Shown here piece after piece: positions 48,135-60,302 of a stretch of 64,000 nt of DNA. Position numbers and translations under genes: made by a program. Origin of the DNA: Jacaranda mimosifolia (taxonomy: Eukaryota > Streptophyta > Magnoliopsida > Lamiales > Bignoniaceae); contig CM032128.1 of assembly GCA_018894105.1 (NCBI GenBank), forward strand, positions 15,543,001 through 15,607,000, read 5' to 3'. Every line of letters begins with the position of its first letter. Positions within the stretch are counted from its first letter, which is position 1. The notes beneath the pieces are model-generated. The model ran no database searches. It was not told the origin of the DNA and saw only the letters and a list, made by a program, of their open reading frames with translations.

Positions 48135-50925
48135 ATGAGGGGCACTCAAAATACTTCAACCACAAAAATTGCTAATCTCACACCTCTGCGCAAATCTCCA
48201 CGTTTCACTGGAAATCAACTTTCAACTTTTGATGTGCCCACAACTAAGAGTACCGCCAATACAAGTAGGAAGTTATTTCCTCTACCTCCAAAGCCTATGA
48301 TAGTTGTAGATCCTTCCACATCTCCACCTATGAGTACAAGTCAGGCTTCTTTGTCTATAAACCAACAAGAATCTCCTCTAGTTGTCATTCAGACTGACCC
48401 TATAGCTACACACCACCAAGTAACTCCACGTGTTACTAGGAGTGCTGCAACTAATCAGCAGGCATCTCTAGCTATTTCAAATCCTCATGCCATGCCATCA
48501 CTATGAATAGATGCACCATTGATTCTTCCATCATCAGGTACTTAGCCACAAGAAAAGACCTTTAGGAACTTTACTCCCTGAAGAGGGTATTAGAGAGATT
48601 GAAACTATAGATCCTACTTCGACTATAGGTTAATACATCTACATCAAATTAACTTTTTTTAATTCATATAATTTATAATTGTGTCTACAATTTTTATATT
48701 TGTATATTGACAAATAAAAAATAGGTCTCACCAAAAAACGAGGTCGCAGTACAAGCACAGGCAAGGCAATAGAGAGAGAAATTGCAAAAAATGTAAGTGT
48801 TAGTACCTTCAATACGTTATGTGTTATATTTCAATGTGTTCAATTAAGTTTTCTTATTTATGATTTTATCAGGGGGGCAAAGTGTCAGAAATTGAATTTC
48901 CTGAGGGTTTAAAGAGGCCAATCAAGTATGTTTCCCATTTGTCTAATGGGATTGGTATTATTGTTCGCCATAGTTCTGAACTTGATTGGAAAACAACTTG
49001 GAAAAAAGTTCTAGAACATGATAAATTGCTTGTGTATGTATGTTGGACTAGATGTAAGTTCATTACCTATTTGATAAATTTTTAAGTTTCCATTTATTAT
49101 ATGCACATAGATATTCATTAGCTTAATGACTAATTTTGTGTCTAATTTAATGTATTCATAGCAATAATTTTCAATCAAAGGATGATAGATTGATCCTGTG
49201 GTCACAATGTATGTAGAAGACATGTTTGCGGACAACTACAAGCATTATAAGGAAAGATTGAGTGAGATATACAGAAAAATGGTTCAGAATGGTGTGGATC
49301 CAAGGAATGAGGTACCTTGTGATTGGATCCCACAAGAAAAATGGTTGGGATTATGTGATATCTTTGGAGATGCTAAGTTTCAGGTATTTAGTTACATAAT
49401 AACTACTGTTGGTAATGTTGGGGTTTTTATTTATTGCATGTCGATGATGAACAATTATCTTTTCTTTTTAGCTGCTAAGAATTTGTTCCCCCCCCCTTAT
49501 TTTTTGGATGTTGATGTATATCATTTTTATAATTAGATGAGATAAATGCTTGAATTCTAAATGTTGGTTTGGTTTGATTGTTATTTGATGTCATTTTTTG
49601 TTGAACTTTTTTGTTAGTTTTCTTTTCTTAGATGCTGGTGTATTTGATTTTTTTGTAGGTAGATGAGATAAATGTTAGTTTGCTTTGCTTTTATTGGTTA
49701 TTTTATGTAATTATTTGTTGCATAATTTTTATTATTTTCCATTAATTGGATGCTAATGCATTTTATTTTTGTAAGTAGATGGGACAAATGTTGCGATTCT
49801 AAATGTTGGAATAATTTTGTTGATTATTTGATATAATTATTTGTTGCATGTAATTAAGACCAATTGAAGCCCTATTTCAGCATGAAAGTAATCCTAGTTT
49901 TAGCTTGAAACTTACCTCAAACTCTATTTAGTTTCACCTCAGTTTTAGAATGGCATTAAAGTGTAGGTTCAAGGTAAAATTGACCTTAAACTAGACAAAT
50001 TTTCAACTCAACTTCTAGTTGAAAATAAGGGTAGTTTTGAGGGCAATTTTGAGTTGAAACTGACCTAAGTGTGGTCAATTTCAGGTTGGTCAGTTTGAGC
50101 TTCAAATTTCAATTTGAAGCCTAAATTTGCTATGTTTGGACTTTAACCCGATACGCACTTTAAAATATATAAAGTTGAAATTGACATAACTTTATTTTTC
50201 TACATCTTCACATAATTATATGTGAATGCAGGAAAGGTCAAGGATCAATGCGAGAATAGAGCACTTATGCCATACTCTCATACATTTGGTTCTAAATCAT
50301 TCACTATATGATTAATGGAAATGGTAACATATCATTTTAACTTTCTTTTATCTATATTTTCTCTTGTCATTATATAAAGTTCTATACTAAAACTTCTACT
50401 TACAATTGCAAAGGAAAATCAAAGCGCAATGGACAATTTTGGAGCCACTCATATGAAGAAAGGTAGTGGAGAGTATGTGAATGCTATAGCTGCGAACAAG
50501 CATGTGAGTTAATGTTTTATAATAAAATATCCCTTATATTTAAGTATGTACTTATATATATATATTTATTCTCGTGACATAATGAAATGACAAGAAGGGG
50601 GGATGAAGTACTAGAAGGACTCCAGGAAGTTTCTGAAAGGGACATTATTAAGGAGTTGTTGGGCACACAGACGGAGTATGAGAGAGGCATGGGTCATGGA
50701 GTTGTACCATCAAAAGGAAGCAAGAAGATGAGACTTCAAGCTATACAACTTGAAGCAATGAAAGAGAAATTGAGCAAAGTTGAAAATGACTTAGAAAGTG
50801 CATTGGATCACATCAAAATTCAACAAGAGCAATGCCAACAAGAAGCTGCAAAAATAGCAAGCCTTAAAGACGGTCAGACCAAGCTGAAGCAACTCTTGGT
50901 GGCATTGCAAGACAAACTCACTTGA
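48135..50925 (+). pseudogene. CACTA second gene, Ptta/En-Spm-type (Transposase_24-like) protein, disrupted
   Basis: The product resembles the plant En/Spm second protein, which in En/Spm-like elements binds subterminal repeats. Recognisable pieces: a Ser/Thr/Pro-rich start (48135-48506), TKKRGRSTSTGKAIEREIA (about 48725-48793), the core GGKVSEIEFPEGLKRPIKYV and LDWKTTWKKVLEHDKLLVYV (48872-49055), YKHYKERLSEIYRKM and IPQEKWLGLCDIFGDAKFQ (49200-49383), ERSRINARIEH (about 50232), NFGATHMKKGSGEYV (about 50437), and a C-terminal coiled coil (50587-50925: LEAMKEKLSKVENDLESALD). Introns with plausible GT-AG ends separate them. A stop after MPSL at 48506 and another in the 50310 exon break it. Confidence 0.8.
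49495..49860. repeat. Imperfect ~120-bp tandem repeats in a CACTA intron
   Basis: GATG(T/C)TG(A/G)TG...TTTTT(A/G)TA..TAGATGAGATAAATG recurs near 49505, 49630 and 49750. The copies are degenerate and non-coding. 49870-50150 adds low-complexity TTGAAACT/AGTTTCA words. Confidence 0.6.
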
Positions 50926-51929
50926 AGGTAAGTATGTTCTTATGATGTAATATTATTTTACTTGAATTTTACGTATATGGAATTTTGTTATATATGATAA
51001 TCAAAATTAAGAATAACAAATTTAGAGTTATGAACATTGATGCCTTATATTGTTGTTTTATTTGATTGTTTGTTACTTGTCATGTGTAGAATGATTAGCT
51101 GAGTTTACTTAAGTTACAAGAATTATAATTTTCGGAATTTTACTGTGCCTTATTTCAACATGTGAGTTCTCATATATGTAAATAATTGAGAGAACTTTTA
51201 GTTTGAATATTATTATGGACTTTTTCATTTAAAGTCGTGTTATTAGAAAAAAAATATGACTCATTTGGTAATATAGCTAACGAATCAAACGAAATGTCTT
51301 TTTATGTTCAATATTATCTTCTATGATATTTTATGTAGTACAAGAGATGGTATTATATAAATATTTTATTGGGTATTGCTACTTCCTCCTATGAATTGTG
51401 CTATTATTTTTTACATGTTTTTTTGATGTTATATTAACCCTTTGTTTTTCCTATGTACTTATCCAATCTAAGAAAAAATAGATGTATACTAATTGGTTAA
51501 ACATATGTAATATCTAATTTGATGTTCTTCATATTCATAGTGTGTCGTGCAATCATTTTTTGTAGGTTGTTGGAAGTAGCCCACTTTCTAATGAAGTTGA
51601 CGAGGATTAAGGAAGATGTTTTGCGCATCTCTTTTGGCACTTGAATGATAATACTTTCTCAAAACTTATCACTTTTGTTTGACTCATATGCCCATTTGGT
51701 TATCATGGCTTTGGTAGCTAGCTTGCTTTGGGATTAACGTTTTGAAATTATATTTATGCCTATGGATGCATGGATGTGGTTAGTATTATGTCTATAGATG
51801 GATAGATGTGCTTTCTCTTTTGTTTACTGAAGGAATGACTTTGAATTATTTATATTTAGGAAGTTGGTATACCTCACATTTTAATTTTTTCTACAAATTC
51901 ATATCCAAATTTAGCTATTGAACAAGGGA

Positions 51930-52674
51930 AAAAACACTTTCTATAACGAAATTATATTGTTACAAAAACAATTTATGAGTAACAAAATTTGTTGGTCACT
52001 TTTCTTAATCGTAACAACATAATTTATGTATTTATAATGAATTATTTTACTTATTCATAACAATTATTTACCAATTCGTAAAAAATAATTACTCAATCTT
52101 AATTAAGAAATTAATTACTTATAACCAATCATTGCTTATTTGTAACAAAATATTTTAATCTTACAAATCATAGGTAACGAAATATTTAGTTGTATATACT
52201 AATTGTAACAAAACTCTTAATATCTTTTGTAACGAATTTGTTAGTTATGTATTCTATTAGTAATGACAAACTTATTAAAATAAAAATATTATTTAACTAA
52301 TCATAACCAAATTTTTTGTTACACAAAAAATTTGTAACAAAACTAAAATAAATAAATAATATTATTATAATATGCATTGGTAAAAAAAAATAAAAAAGAC
52401 AAAATTGCCAACATTTTGGAAACTAGGTCTTTCGTTAGCTATAAAAATCTATTGTAACTAACATTGTTTTGTCACTAATATGGAACTTTTTGTGACGATA
52501 CATATCATCGCCATAAGGTCATCATTCGTAATGAACCATAAATTCATTACTAAGACTTTTGCGATGGGCTTTAGGGCACTAAACTTCAGCAATGAAAAAT
52601 TCGTTACCCAAAACCAATATTTTGTGTAATGGTAACAAAATTATTTGTTACTAAACATGTAATTTGTTGTAGTG
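51930..52674 (+). repeat. CACTA 3' subterminal array and terminus
   Basis: Dense short motifs TAACAAA, GTAACAAAAT and TTTGTTAC in both orientations precede the terminus. Such arrays bind the element's own protein and bring the ends together. The same motif family occurs at the orphan terminus ending at 17188. Confidence 0.85.
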
Positions 52675-53749
52675 ACTATTATATCATGAGTAATATAAGA
52701 GGCAAAACTTAATCAAGTTTCATTGAGAAAAAAATTGATAATCTCATTTGTTTTTGTTGATGTAATAAATTATTTTTATATAAAGGGTTAATTACCCAGA
52801 CCCCCTGAGATTTGATCTATTTACCCAAAAACCCACAGGTTTTGTGAAATTACAAATATTTGCCTAATGTTTTGCTATGTCTTACATTTTTCAAAGTTTG
52901 TTAGTCTCCACTAAAATAATTGCTAACGCCATAAAATTTTTTACATGATAATCCTAAAATGCCCTTTGATTATCATTATTGTTATTTTTGAGACAAAATA
53001 CCCTTGGACCTATTTATAATATTTATGATACTATAAGGTTTTATTTGTTAAATTTTTGTAAGCCATTATAATTGGCAGTTTGACAAATTTTTTGATAATT
53101 TTGATTTTCTTTTTATGTTTGATTTTACATTTTAAACTATAATTTTTTTTGGTAAATTGCAAAATATTACCCCCTACAAAAATCATAATATTGCATAAGT
53201 TGAATATAAAAATCCTTTCATAAATAAAAATTTTGGAACATTACAAATACCCCAGCTGAAATTTGCAAAAAACTATATAACATGTTTGAAGGAATGACTA
53301 CCATTGCATAACCAATAACAAATACTGTTAGAACTTTACAATTCAATCCTTCAAATATTTAGAGTTTGACATATTTATTATCCAAAATATTAGGCAGGTT
53401 ATCTGCCAAAAACTTCATAAATACTGCCATTCAAGGCAACAAAAATAGCTATACAATCCAATTATAACTAATAAAATTCCAAAAAAGGACAACCTTCAAA
53501 ATCCGACAAAGACTACCCCAATACAACAAAATAATAAAAAACATAGTAGTTTTTACAAATTCCTGCAGACAAATTTTAAGAAATTGTTGTCTAAAATTGA
53601 CATATATATGCATGCAATATTTCCTATTTATTGCACTGAGAGCAAGCTCACTGATAGTTTCAATAAGGTTCTACCAATAGATCAAACAGTTAGAGATCAT
53701 ATCACAAAGCCTTTAAGTTTATAAAACATAAATAGAAACATCTTAAGGT

Positions 53750-54075
53750 AACCATAATATTACGTGTACCCCCAACTATTTTACAAACCTAACAAAGACA
53801 CAATTAAACTCACATACAAATGACAACACTTAGGAAAACCTACAAACTTTTAAAGACATATCAAGGAAAATCCTTAACTTTGGAAAACATAAAAAGGATA
53901 ACCTTTATATAATTATAATCTTACCTTTACCCCCCTAATATTTTACAAACCTGACAAATAAATAATCTAAGTTGCAAATAAAGAACATACTTTGGAAAAC
54001 CTATAAATTACATTTATCCCCCTTAAATTTTTATAAACCTAACAAAAAAAATCATCTAAGTCAAATGCAAATAAC
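53750..54075. repeat. Imperfect repeats inside the outer MULE
   Basis: ACCCCC..AATATTTTACAAACCT(A/G)ACAAA recurs near 53764, 53928 and 54008, with intervening TTGGAAAACCTA words. They lie directly downstream (minus-strand sense) of the transposase fragment. Confidence 0.55.
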
Positions 54076-54360
54076 AAAACCATTTAAGTAACAAAAAGAC
54101 AACAAAATCTAGGAATACCTTCTTATGTCTATCAATCATGAAGGTTCGGGGCTTATTAATATCGAATTCCCCAAGCATATATCTCAAGTACTCAAAGAAA
54201 ACCCCCCAACTCTCTTGGCATTTAGTTTCAACTGCTGCAAATGCAATTGGAAACAACGCATTGTTCCCATCAAGACCCATTGCTACCAGTAGAACCCCTT
54301 CATAGAATTTATTGTTCACAATGATGTCAAAAGATCCAAAATCTATCTCTATAACAAAAA
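54056..54360 (-). pseudogene. MULE transposase fragment (outer element)
   Basis: Reads IDFGSFDIIVNNKFYEGVLL then VAMGLDGNNALFPIAFAAVE and WGVFFEYLRYMLGEFD, ending FMIDRH at a GT-like donor. This is the catalytic centre of a mudrA-like transposase: the D(G) of the first motif and the [FI].[SI]DR second Asp are recognisable. It is only about 90 residues of a usual 600-800. It is on the opposite strand to the inner MULE transposase and belongs to the surrounding element. Confidence 0.8.
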
Positions 54361-55234
54361 AAAAGCAATTATTTGAATCAATGAAACATTACATATCCCC
54401 CCTTCTGGTTTTTTGATCATTATAATATACCATTGTCTGATTTTTTATATAAGACAATAGATTCCATCATTCTCAAATGGGCAAAATCAGTCCAGTAATA
54501 GCTGTGTTACCACACTATTAATAAAAAACTAAAATATATCAATACGCCTGGACTAAAACATTTTTAAAATCCCGATTAAAGTTCATTTTTAATGGAAAAA
54601 AAAGAAAACCCACAAAAAATAGAAAAAAATCCATATGTTACGATAAAAATAAAAAATTGGTATTTTTTGACATAGTCTGAAGAAATATGTAACCTAATAA
54701 CAAGATCTAACAAAAATAATATATTTTGGAAATAAAAATCATACATTTATGAAACTTGAAAAGGAAAAATTGCAAAAATGGGACCGTAGAAACACCCATT
54801 TGGAAAAAGAGGACACAAATTGTAGGTGATAGTAAACTAGGACAGAAATTCTTTAAAAATCAAATAAAAGGACAATGGTCACAGAAAAATACATCAGGCA
54901 CTAGTTTTTTCCTACGTGGCACCAAGTTGGCAAATTCTAGCCAATTTTTTCCTACATCAGTTGGAGGGCATTTGCTTAGTCGCTTTCCACGTCAATAAAA
55001 ATAAACACTTCACTCGCCTCTTCATTTAAAATGCCACATTAGCTAAATGAGGGAAAAAAAATAGTTGCTTAAAAACAAAAGTCCGCAAATAGCAAGTTAA
55101 AATCCCTAATTCGTATAGACTTCCCTTCTTGCAATCTCATCCATCTTCCAAACTCTTACAAAATTTTTGGTATAAATTAGGTCCATTCTAAAACTTAGCC
55201 CTCACCCAATGTAAAGATCACGTCTTAGAGAAAA

Positions 55235-58200
55235 ATGGTGTTCAAACGGTCGCAGAGATACAATGATCTTCCACCAACCACAATAATGTAAGTTTTCTAG
55301 TCCTTCTATTTGGTTTATGTTGTTTTATGGTTATCTATGCACATCTTCAGTTAGTTGCGGGGTATTATTGTTGATTGCACAAATTTTTAAGTTTTATTGT
55401 AGGGTTGGAGCATTGGCATTTTGCGAAATGATTCCAGTTGCTTTTTTTCGCAACTTTTGTGTGTGATAGTGGTCTCCCATGCTTGCTTTGTGTCTCCATT
55501 ATATGTGTACATACTGGGCCTATTGTTTTTTGCTAAATTTTGTTTGTATTCACATGTTAGCGTTACTGACTTTTCCTAATTTGTTTGTATCAGCACATAT
55601 TGACCCTATTTTTTTCTTATTATTTTCATTTTGTCAATAAGCACATGTTGGCCGTACTCTTACTAAATTTAGTACATATTACTTATTTCTTAACAGATCC
55701 CAGTTCACATAGCCTGACTATAGCTATGTATTACAGTGGACAATTTGTTAAATTCCCCAAGGATGATTATGTTGGCTGCTCAGCTCTGAAGTTTGACTAT
55801 GTGGAGAGCAAGCATATGTTTAAGCTCAACCTGCATGAATTAAGTTGCCACATAAAAGGTTTAGGGAAGAAGAAGAGATATTCTGTGAAGTTAACTACTG
55901 GCTTCAAGTTATTAAGCAAGGATACACAAATTCGTGGCATTTGTTCCAGTTTAGTACTGCCAAGGTTGAGATGCCAGTGTATGTTGATGCTGACTATAAT
56001 CCTCCAAATGTTATGCATAATATGCATCATAGTGAAGATCACCTAAGTCATCCCTTATAGCAGATTCGAGAAGAAGGTAATGCAGTGGCTGAGGATAAGG
56101 ATCCTATGCAACATAATGATCCTAAAATTGATCCCTTGGAGCAAATTCAATTAGAAAAGGAAGATGGTATTGAGGATATAGGTCAAACACAGGTTGATGA
56201 GAATGAAGTTGAAGTTGGAATTGAAGTGGATGAAGACCTACAACATATTCTTTCGAAAATAAAATTAATGATGAGGTTCTTGTGCAGCTTGAATTAGATG
56301 AACCACAATATTTGCAACATCAAGAAGAGGAATTGCATGAAGAACAAGAAAACTTGAATTGAGATGATATTGATCCAGTGCAAGGTAATTATGAAGAAGT
56401 AGATGATATTGAATTAGAGAATAGATTTAGAGAGATTGATGAGGTAGTGGATGCCTACAAAGCAACATAAGAAAATTCAAAATGTGTTTCTAAGGCAGTG
56501 CAAGCAAGTTAAGGCAATATTGTGACTTGCATGTTTCGGACTCACTGGTTGATAGTGATTATGAGCAGGAAGATAAGGTAACAGATGATGACAGTTTATT
56601 TGCTAGAAATGTAGATGATGAAGAGGATCTGCAAGCTATCAACTCAAGTGATAAAGATAACAATTCAAATAACCATGATGAGGAGTTAAATGAGCGTATT
56701 AAATCTGGTGAGGATGATTTAGTTGATAGTGAAAATGAGTTTGATGAGCTTAGGTTATCTGATGAAGATGAAGAAGGCCTGAATCATCCTATATTCAATC
56801 CAGTTGAGGTTTATGATCCCACATTTGAGTTAAGTATGATCTTCAGCCCAAAGGCAGAATTTTAGAAAGCTACCATTAAAACTAAGAGGACAATGAAGTA
56901 AAAAAAAAGTGCCAAGAAGAGGGTGTATTGAAGATATGGTGATGAAGACTGCCAGTGGAGGATAAATGCTATTAAACTCGTTGGGGAGATCACTTTCATA
57001 CTGAGGGAGTATAACCCACACTATTCCTGCCCACAGACTTTCAATGTCAAGAACATGAAGACTAAGTGGTTGAATGAAATATACCTTCAAAAATTCATAG
57101 TTGACCCCAAGAGAGTAGTGAAGAGTTTCAGGATTGATGTATTCAATGAATTAAGATGTGATATTTCTAAAGAGCAGGCTTATAGAGCTAAAAGGAAAGC
57201 AATCAAAATGTTTGAGGGTGGTTCTGATCATTAGTACAACAAACTATGGGATTATGTTGAGAAGCTTAGAAGGAGCAATCCTAGATCAACCATCAACTTG
57301 GAGACTGAAGAGTTTAATGGTGAAGTGAGATTCAGGAGGCTCTATATATGCTTTAGTGCATTAAAATAATAATTTGGAATAGGTTGCAGACCTTTTATAG
57401 CAGTAGATGGCTGCTACTTAAAAGGTCCTCATGGAGGATTACTTTCAAAAATGCAATTTGGAGAGCAGCAAAAGCAACCACAATTGGTGAGTTTAAAAGA
57501 AGAATACATGACTTGAGAGAAATTGATGAAAGCGCAATTGATTGGTTTATTGACAAACCACATGCCAATTGAGTAGATCTTACTTCAGTGAAGCTCCTAA
57601 ATGTGACATGTTGTTGAACGACTTTTGTGAGAGCTTCAATAGTTGTATATTTGAAGTAAGAGAGAAGCCCATAATCACTATGTTGGAGTGGATAATAGAG
57701 TTTTTGAAAAGCCTTCAAGATAACAAGGATATGGCTACTATAAAGTAGAAGGGTGCATTTTGCCCTAAAGTAAACAAGCTTCTTGAAAAGAACTCCAATA
57801 AGATTGCAGACTTTATTCTTATTAAAGCAGATAACACACATTACCAAATTAGGTGCTTTGATGGTAGTCAGTACTGTATTGATTTGTAGCTCATCACTTC
57901 TACCTGCAGAAGATGGCACCTTTCAGGAATACCTTATAAACATGCCTTAGCTGCAATAGTTAATCAAAGGGATGATCAAGAAAAGTATGTGCACCCTTGT
58001 TACAAAGTTGAGACTTACAAAAATGTGTACAAACAACCTATCTTGCCAATAAGTGGTGAGGAGTTGTGGGGTGAGATTATATTTATTACACCATTGCCAC
58101 CAAACTTTGGAAGGGGTGTGCTGGCAGGCCTTCCAAGGCAAGAAGGAAAACACCTGATGAAGGAAAACACCTGATGAAGCTAAAAAGAGGTCAAAGAAAA

Positions 58201-58320
58201 AGAAAAGGGTTGTGAAGGAGACTTGAAGCTCAAGAAGCAGAAAAGTGGAATCATGTGCAAGTCATACGGTGTTATTGGTCATAATGCAAAAACATGCATA
58301 AGGATGGAAGTTTGAAAACT
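55235..58320 (+). pseudogene. mudrA-like transposase of inner MULE, with stops and a deleted catalytic segment
   Basis: A likely first exon starts MVFKRSQRYNDLPP (55235). The next frame (from about 55700) is a MULE N-terminal domain (GQFVKFPKDDYVGCSALKFD). Acidic stretches (56085-56297, 56527-56865) precede the MuDR DNA-binding part (DEDCQWRINAIKLVGEITF, CPQTFNVKNMKTKWLNE, ISKEQAYRAKRKAIKMFEGG). FIAVDGCYLKGPHGGLLSK holds the first catalytic Asp. The text then jumps to WFIDKPHANWSRSYFSE and NDFCESFNSCIFE with the final Glu, so the segment with the second Asp is missing near 57450. The SWIM finger is altered (CRRWHLSGIPYKH, Cys to Tyr). Several stops and frameshifts make it non-functional. Confidence 0.88.
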
Positions 58321-60302
58321 GAAGAAACTAAGAACTTGAGATCAAGGAAGAAATTGAATGTAAGTGGTTAATTCAAGAATGTAATTGTATCAACTATCAT
58401 TACATTGATGCAATTTTCTTAAGTGATTTTTCTTATGATTTCTTTTGAAGGTGAGAAAAAAGAGAGTTAAATAACTTGAAGAAGGCACAAACCAATTTCT
58501 AATTGATGATTCTAGCTAAGCTCCAAGTGATGCATCAAACTAAGGTCTTCTTGATACTGCAAGCCAATTACCAGTTTCAGTGGGTGCTCTGAACATACAA
58601 TCACCATATTCAGTGCAAGTTCAAGTTGATCCTGAAGCTCCTGTTCAAGCAAGCATCTCACAAACTCTGCAGAACCAAATGTCTCAGCATCCACCTATTC
58701 CTGGCCTCTCTCTGTTCCAGCAGCTATAGATGGGAAGCAACTAAGTTCAAGTACTTTCAATAATGCTGCACAGCAAGTTGAACATTAGAACTCGTCCTCC
58801 AACGCAGGGTTGTTCGTTTGTGCAGTAGTCAGTTCCAAGAAGCAACTTTAGCAGCTAGGGTGCAGTACCTATCATAAGGCAATGAGGAAAAAAGTTCACT
58901 GACATCTCTAGCTTGACTTCATTGTCTAAGGATTGATTTTGCATGCTTATATTGCTTTTGCCTTTTGGATGAAAAACTTGGAGTTTTCGTAATTAATATT
59001 GTTGGTGTTTAATGTTGCAGATGTTCTTTTTTGGCTTATTATTGTTGTTTTTGTCTTTCGAATGAAAAACATTTTAGGTTATTGTTGGTGTTGGATTATT
59101 GTAAGTATAAGTAACTATTAACTTCAATGAAGAATTGCCTTTTAATGTTGTTTTTGTATTGCTTTTGGTTCAATCATTAACTTCAAATGTATAATACTCT
59201 TGGATGGTTGGTGTCGTGTGTAAGGAGTTTTAAATGCTTTTGGGTTGGTTGGTGTGTTGAGCAAACCATTTTATGGTTTTTGCTTGGTTGGTGTTACCTT
59301 TGTTTTTGCCATATTTCATTCTGCGAGTATGTGGCTTTGGTATAGCTTTATTGCTTCTTTTTGCTGTGCATTTTTTTGTTTCTTTTGTATGTCTAATTTT
59401 GTTGGTTTTTTGGTCTTCATTCTATTGGTGTATAGTTCTCTTTAGAAGAATAACAAAGTGCACTAATCAATAACTCAAACCAGCAACAAGATTGCAACAA
59501 CTGAGACCAACAATATAGCAAATATGATTACATTAGACTAACTAACTAATTACAACTTAGAATTAGGGAGCACGACTGAAACTTTTTCATATATTCTAAG
59601 CCAAATTACAGTAGTAATTTTAATACAAAATACAATAAGATTTGCATGCAACAACCAAAAGGGAAAATGTTGCTATAGGGTACTTTATTTTGTCTTAAAG
59701 GCAGCATATGAAATGGTCCAATACTTCCAACCTTTTTCTCCAGAACACTCCATATCAAATACAAGAACAATGCTAGGAAAATTAACCACATAGTGAAGAG
59801 CATCAATTTAGCTTTTCTCTTTTTCATTTTCAACTAGGCAATTTATGCTTCTTTTACTCTAATCCTTCAAAGCAATCTAAGGATAATAGGCCTTGCCCTT
59901 TCACATAATGGAGGGTCCTCCCATCCAAAAAATCCACATCCCCTTCTTTGAAGGGAAAAAAAACCAAGAATGGGAATTAATCCAGAACAAATCCTTTGAA
60001 AAACAATGGAAAAGATTCTCTAAAAAATTATGGAAAAAATTCTCTAAAAAATTGTGGAAACATTTCAAGAAATTACCTTGTAGTCAACACATGAACTAAA
60101 TCTTCTTCCTAGGTTATCATCAATCCAAGAAGTTTGGATGACAGTTTTTCCCACAATAGCAGTTCACGTTACTAGAAATTGTTGACATTGTAGGTCGGGC
60201 TTTGAAATTTTTTTCTTACGTCAGGAGCTAGGGCAATGATATAAAGAAGAAAGAGTCCAAGAGGGTCTTTTTTCTGCTAAAAGTTTTTTCCACCCTTTGG
60301 CT
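58321..60302. other. Non-coding 3' half of inner MULE
   Basis: After the transposase come degraded coding-like sequence to about 58900 (Gln/Pro-rich), then TTG-rich low-complexity DNA (58930-59450) with repeated TTTTTGTCTTTCGAATGAAAAAC-like words, then AT-rich DNA. ORFs such as 59245-59445 reflect base bias. A 26-bp direct repeat (TTCTCTAAAAAATT(A/G)TGGAAA) lies at about 60015-60060. Confidence 0.5.

Larger units (their letters stand above)
43973..52674 (+). mobile_element. Decayed CACTA (En/Spm) transposon, left end undefined
   Basis: Carries the two standard CACTA genes in order (TNP2-like transposase, then a Ptta/En-Spm-type protein) and ends at 52674 in GTTGTAGTG, whose reverse is CACTACAAC. 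The last ~740 bp are packed with GTAACAAA/TTTGTTAC words. The left boundary is given only as the first coding base. The right flank is ACT, and no matching left end with ACT was found. Stops in both genes make it non-autonomous. Confidence 0.85.

Noticed and set aside
59245..59473. Hydrophobic small membrane protein
   Set aside because: The Phe/Leu/Val-rich frame follows from T-rich low-complexity DNA inside the inner MULE.
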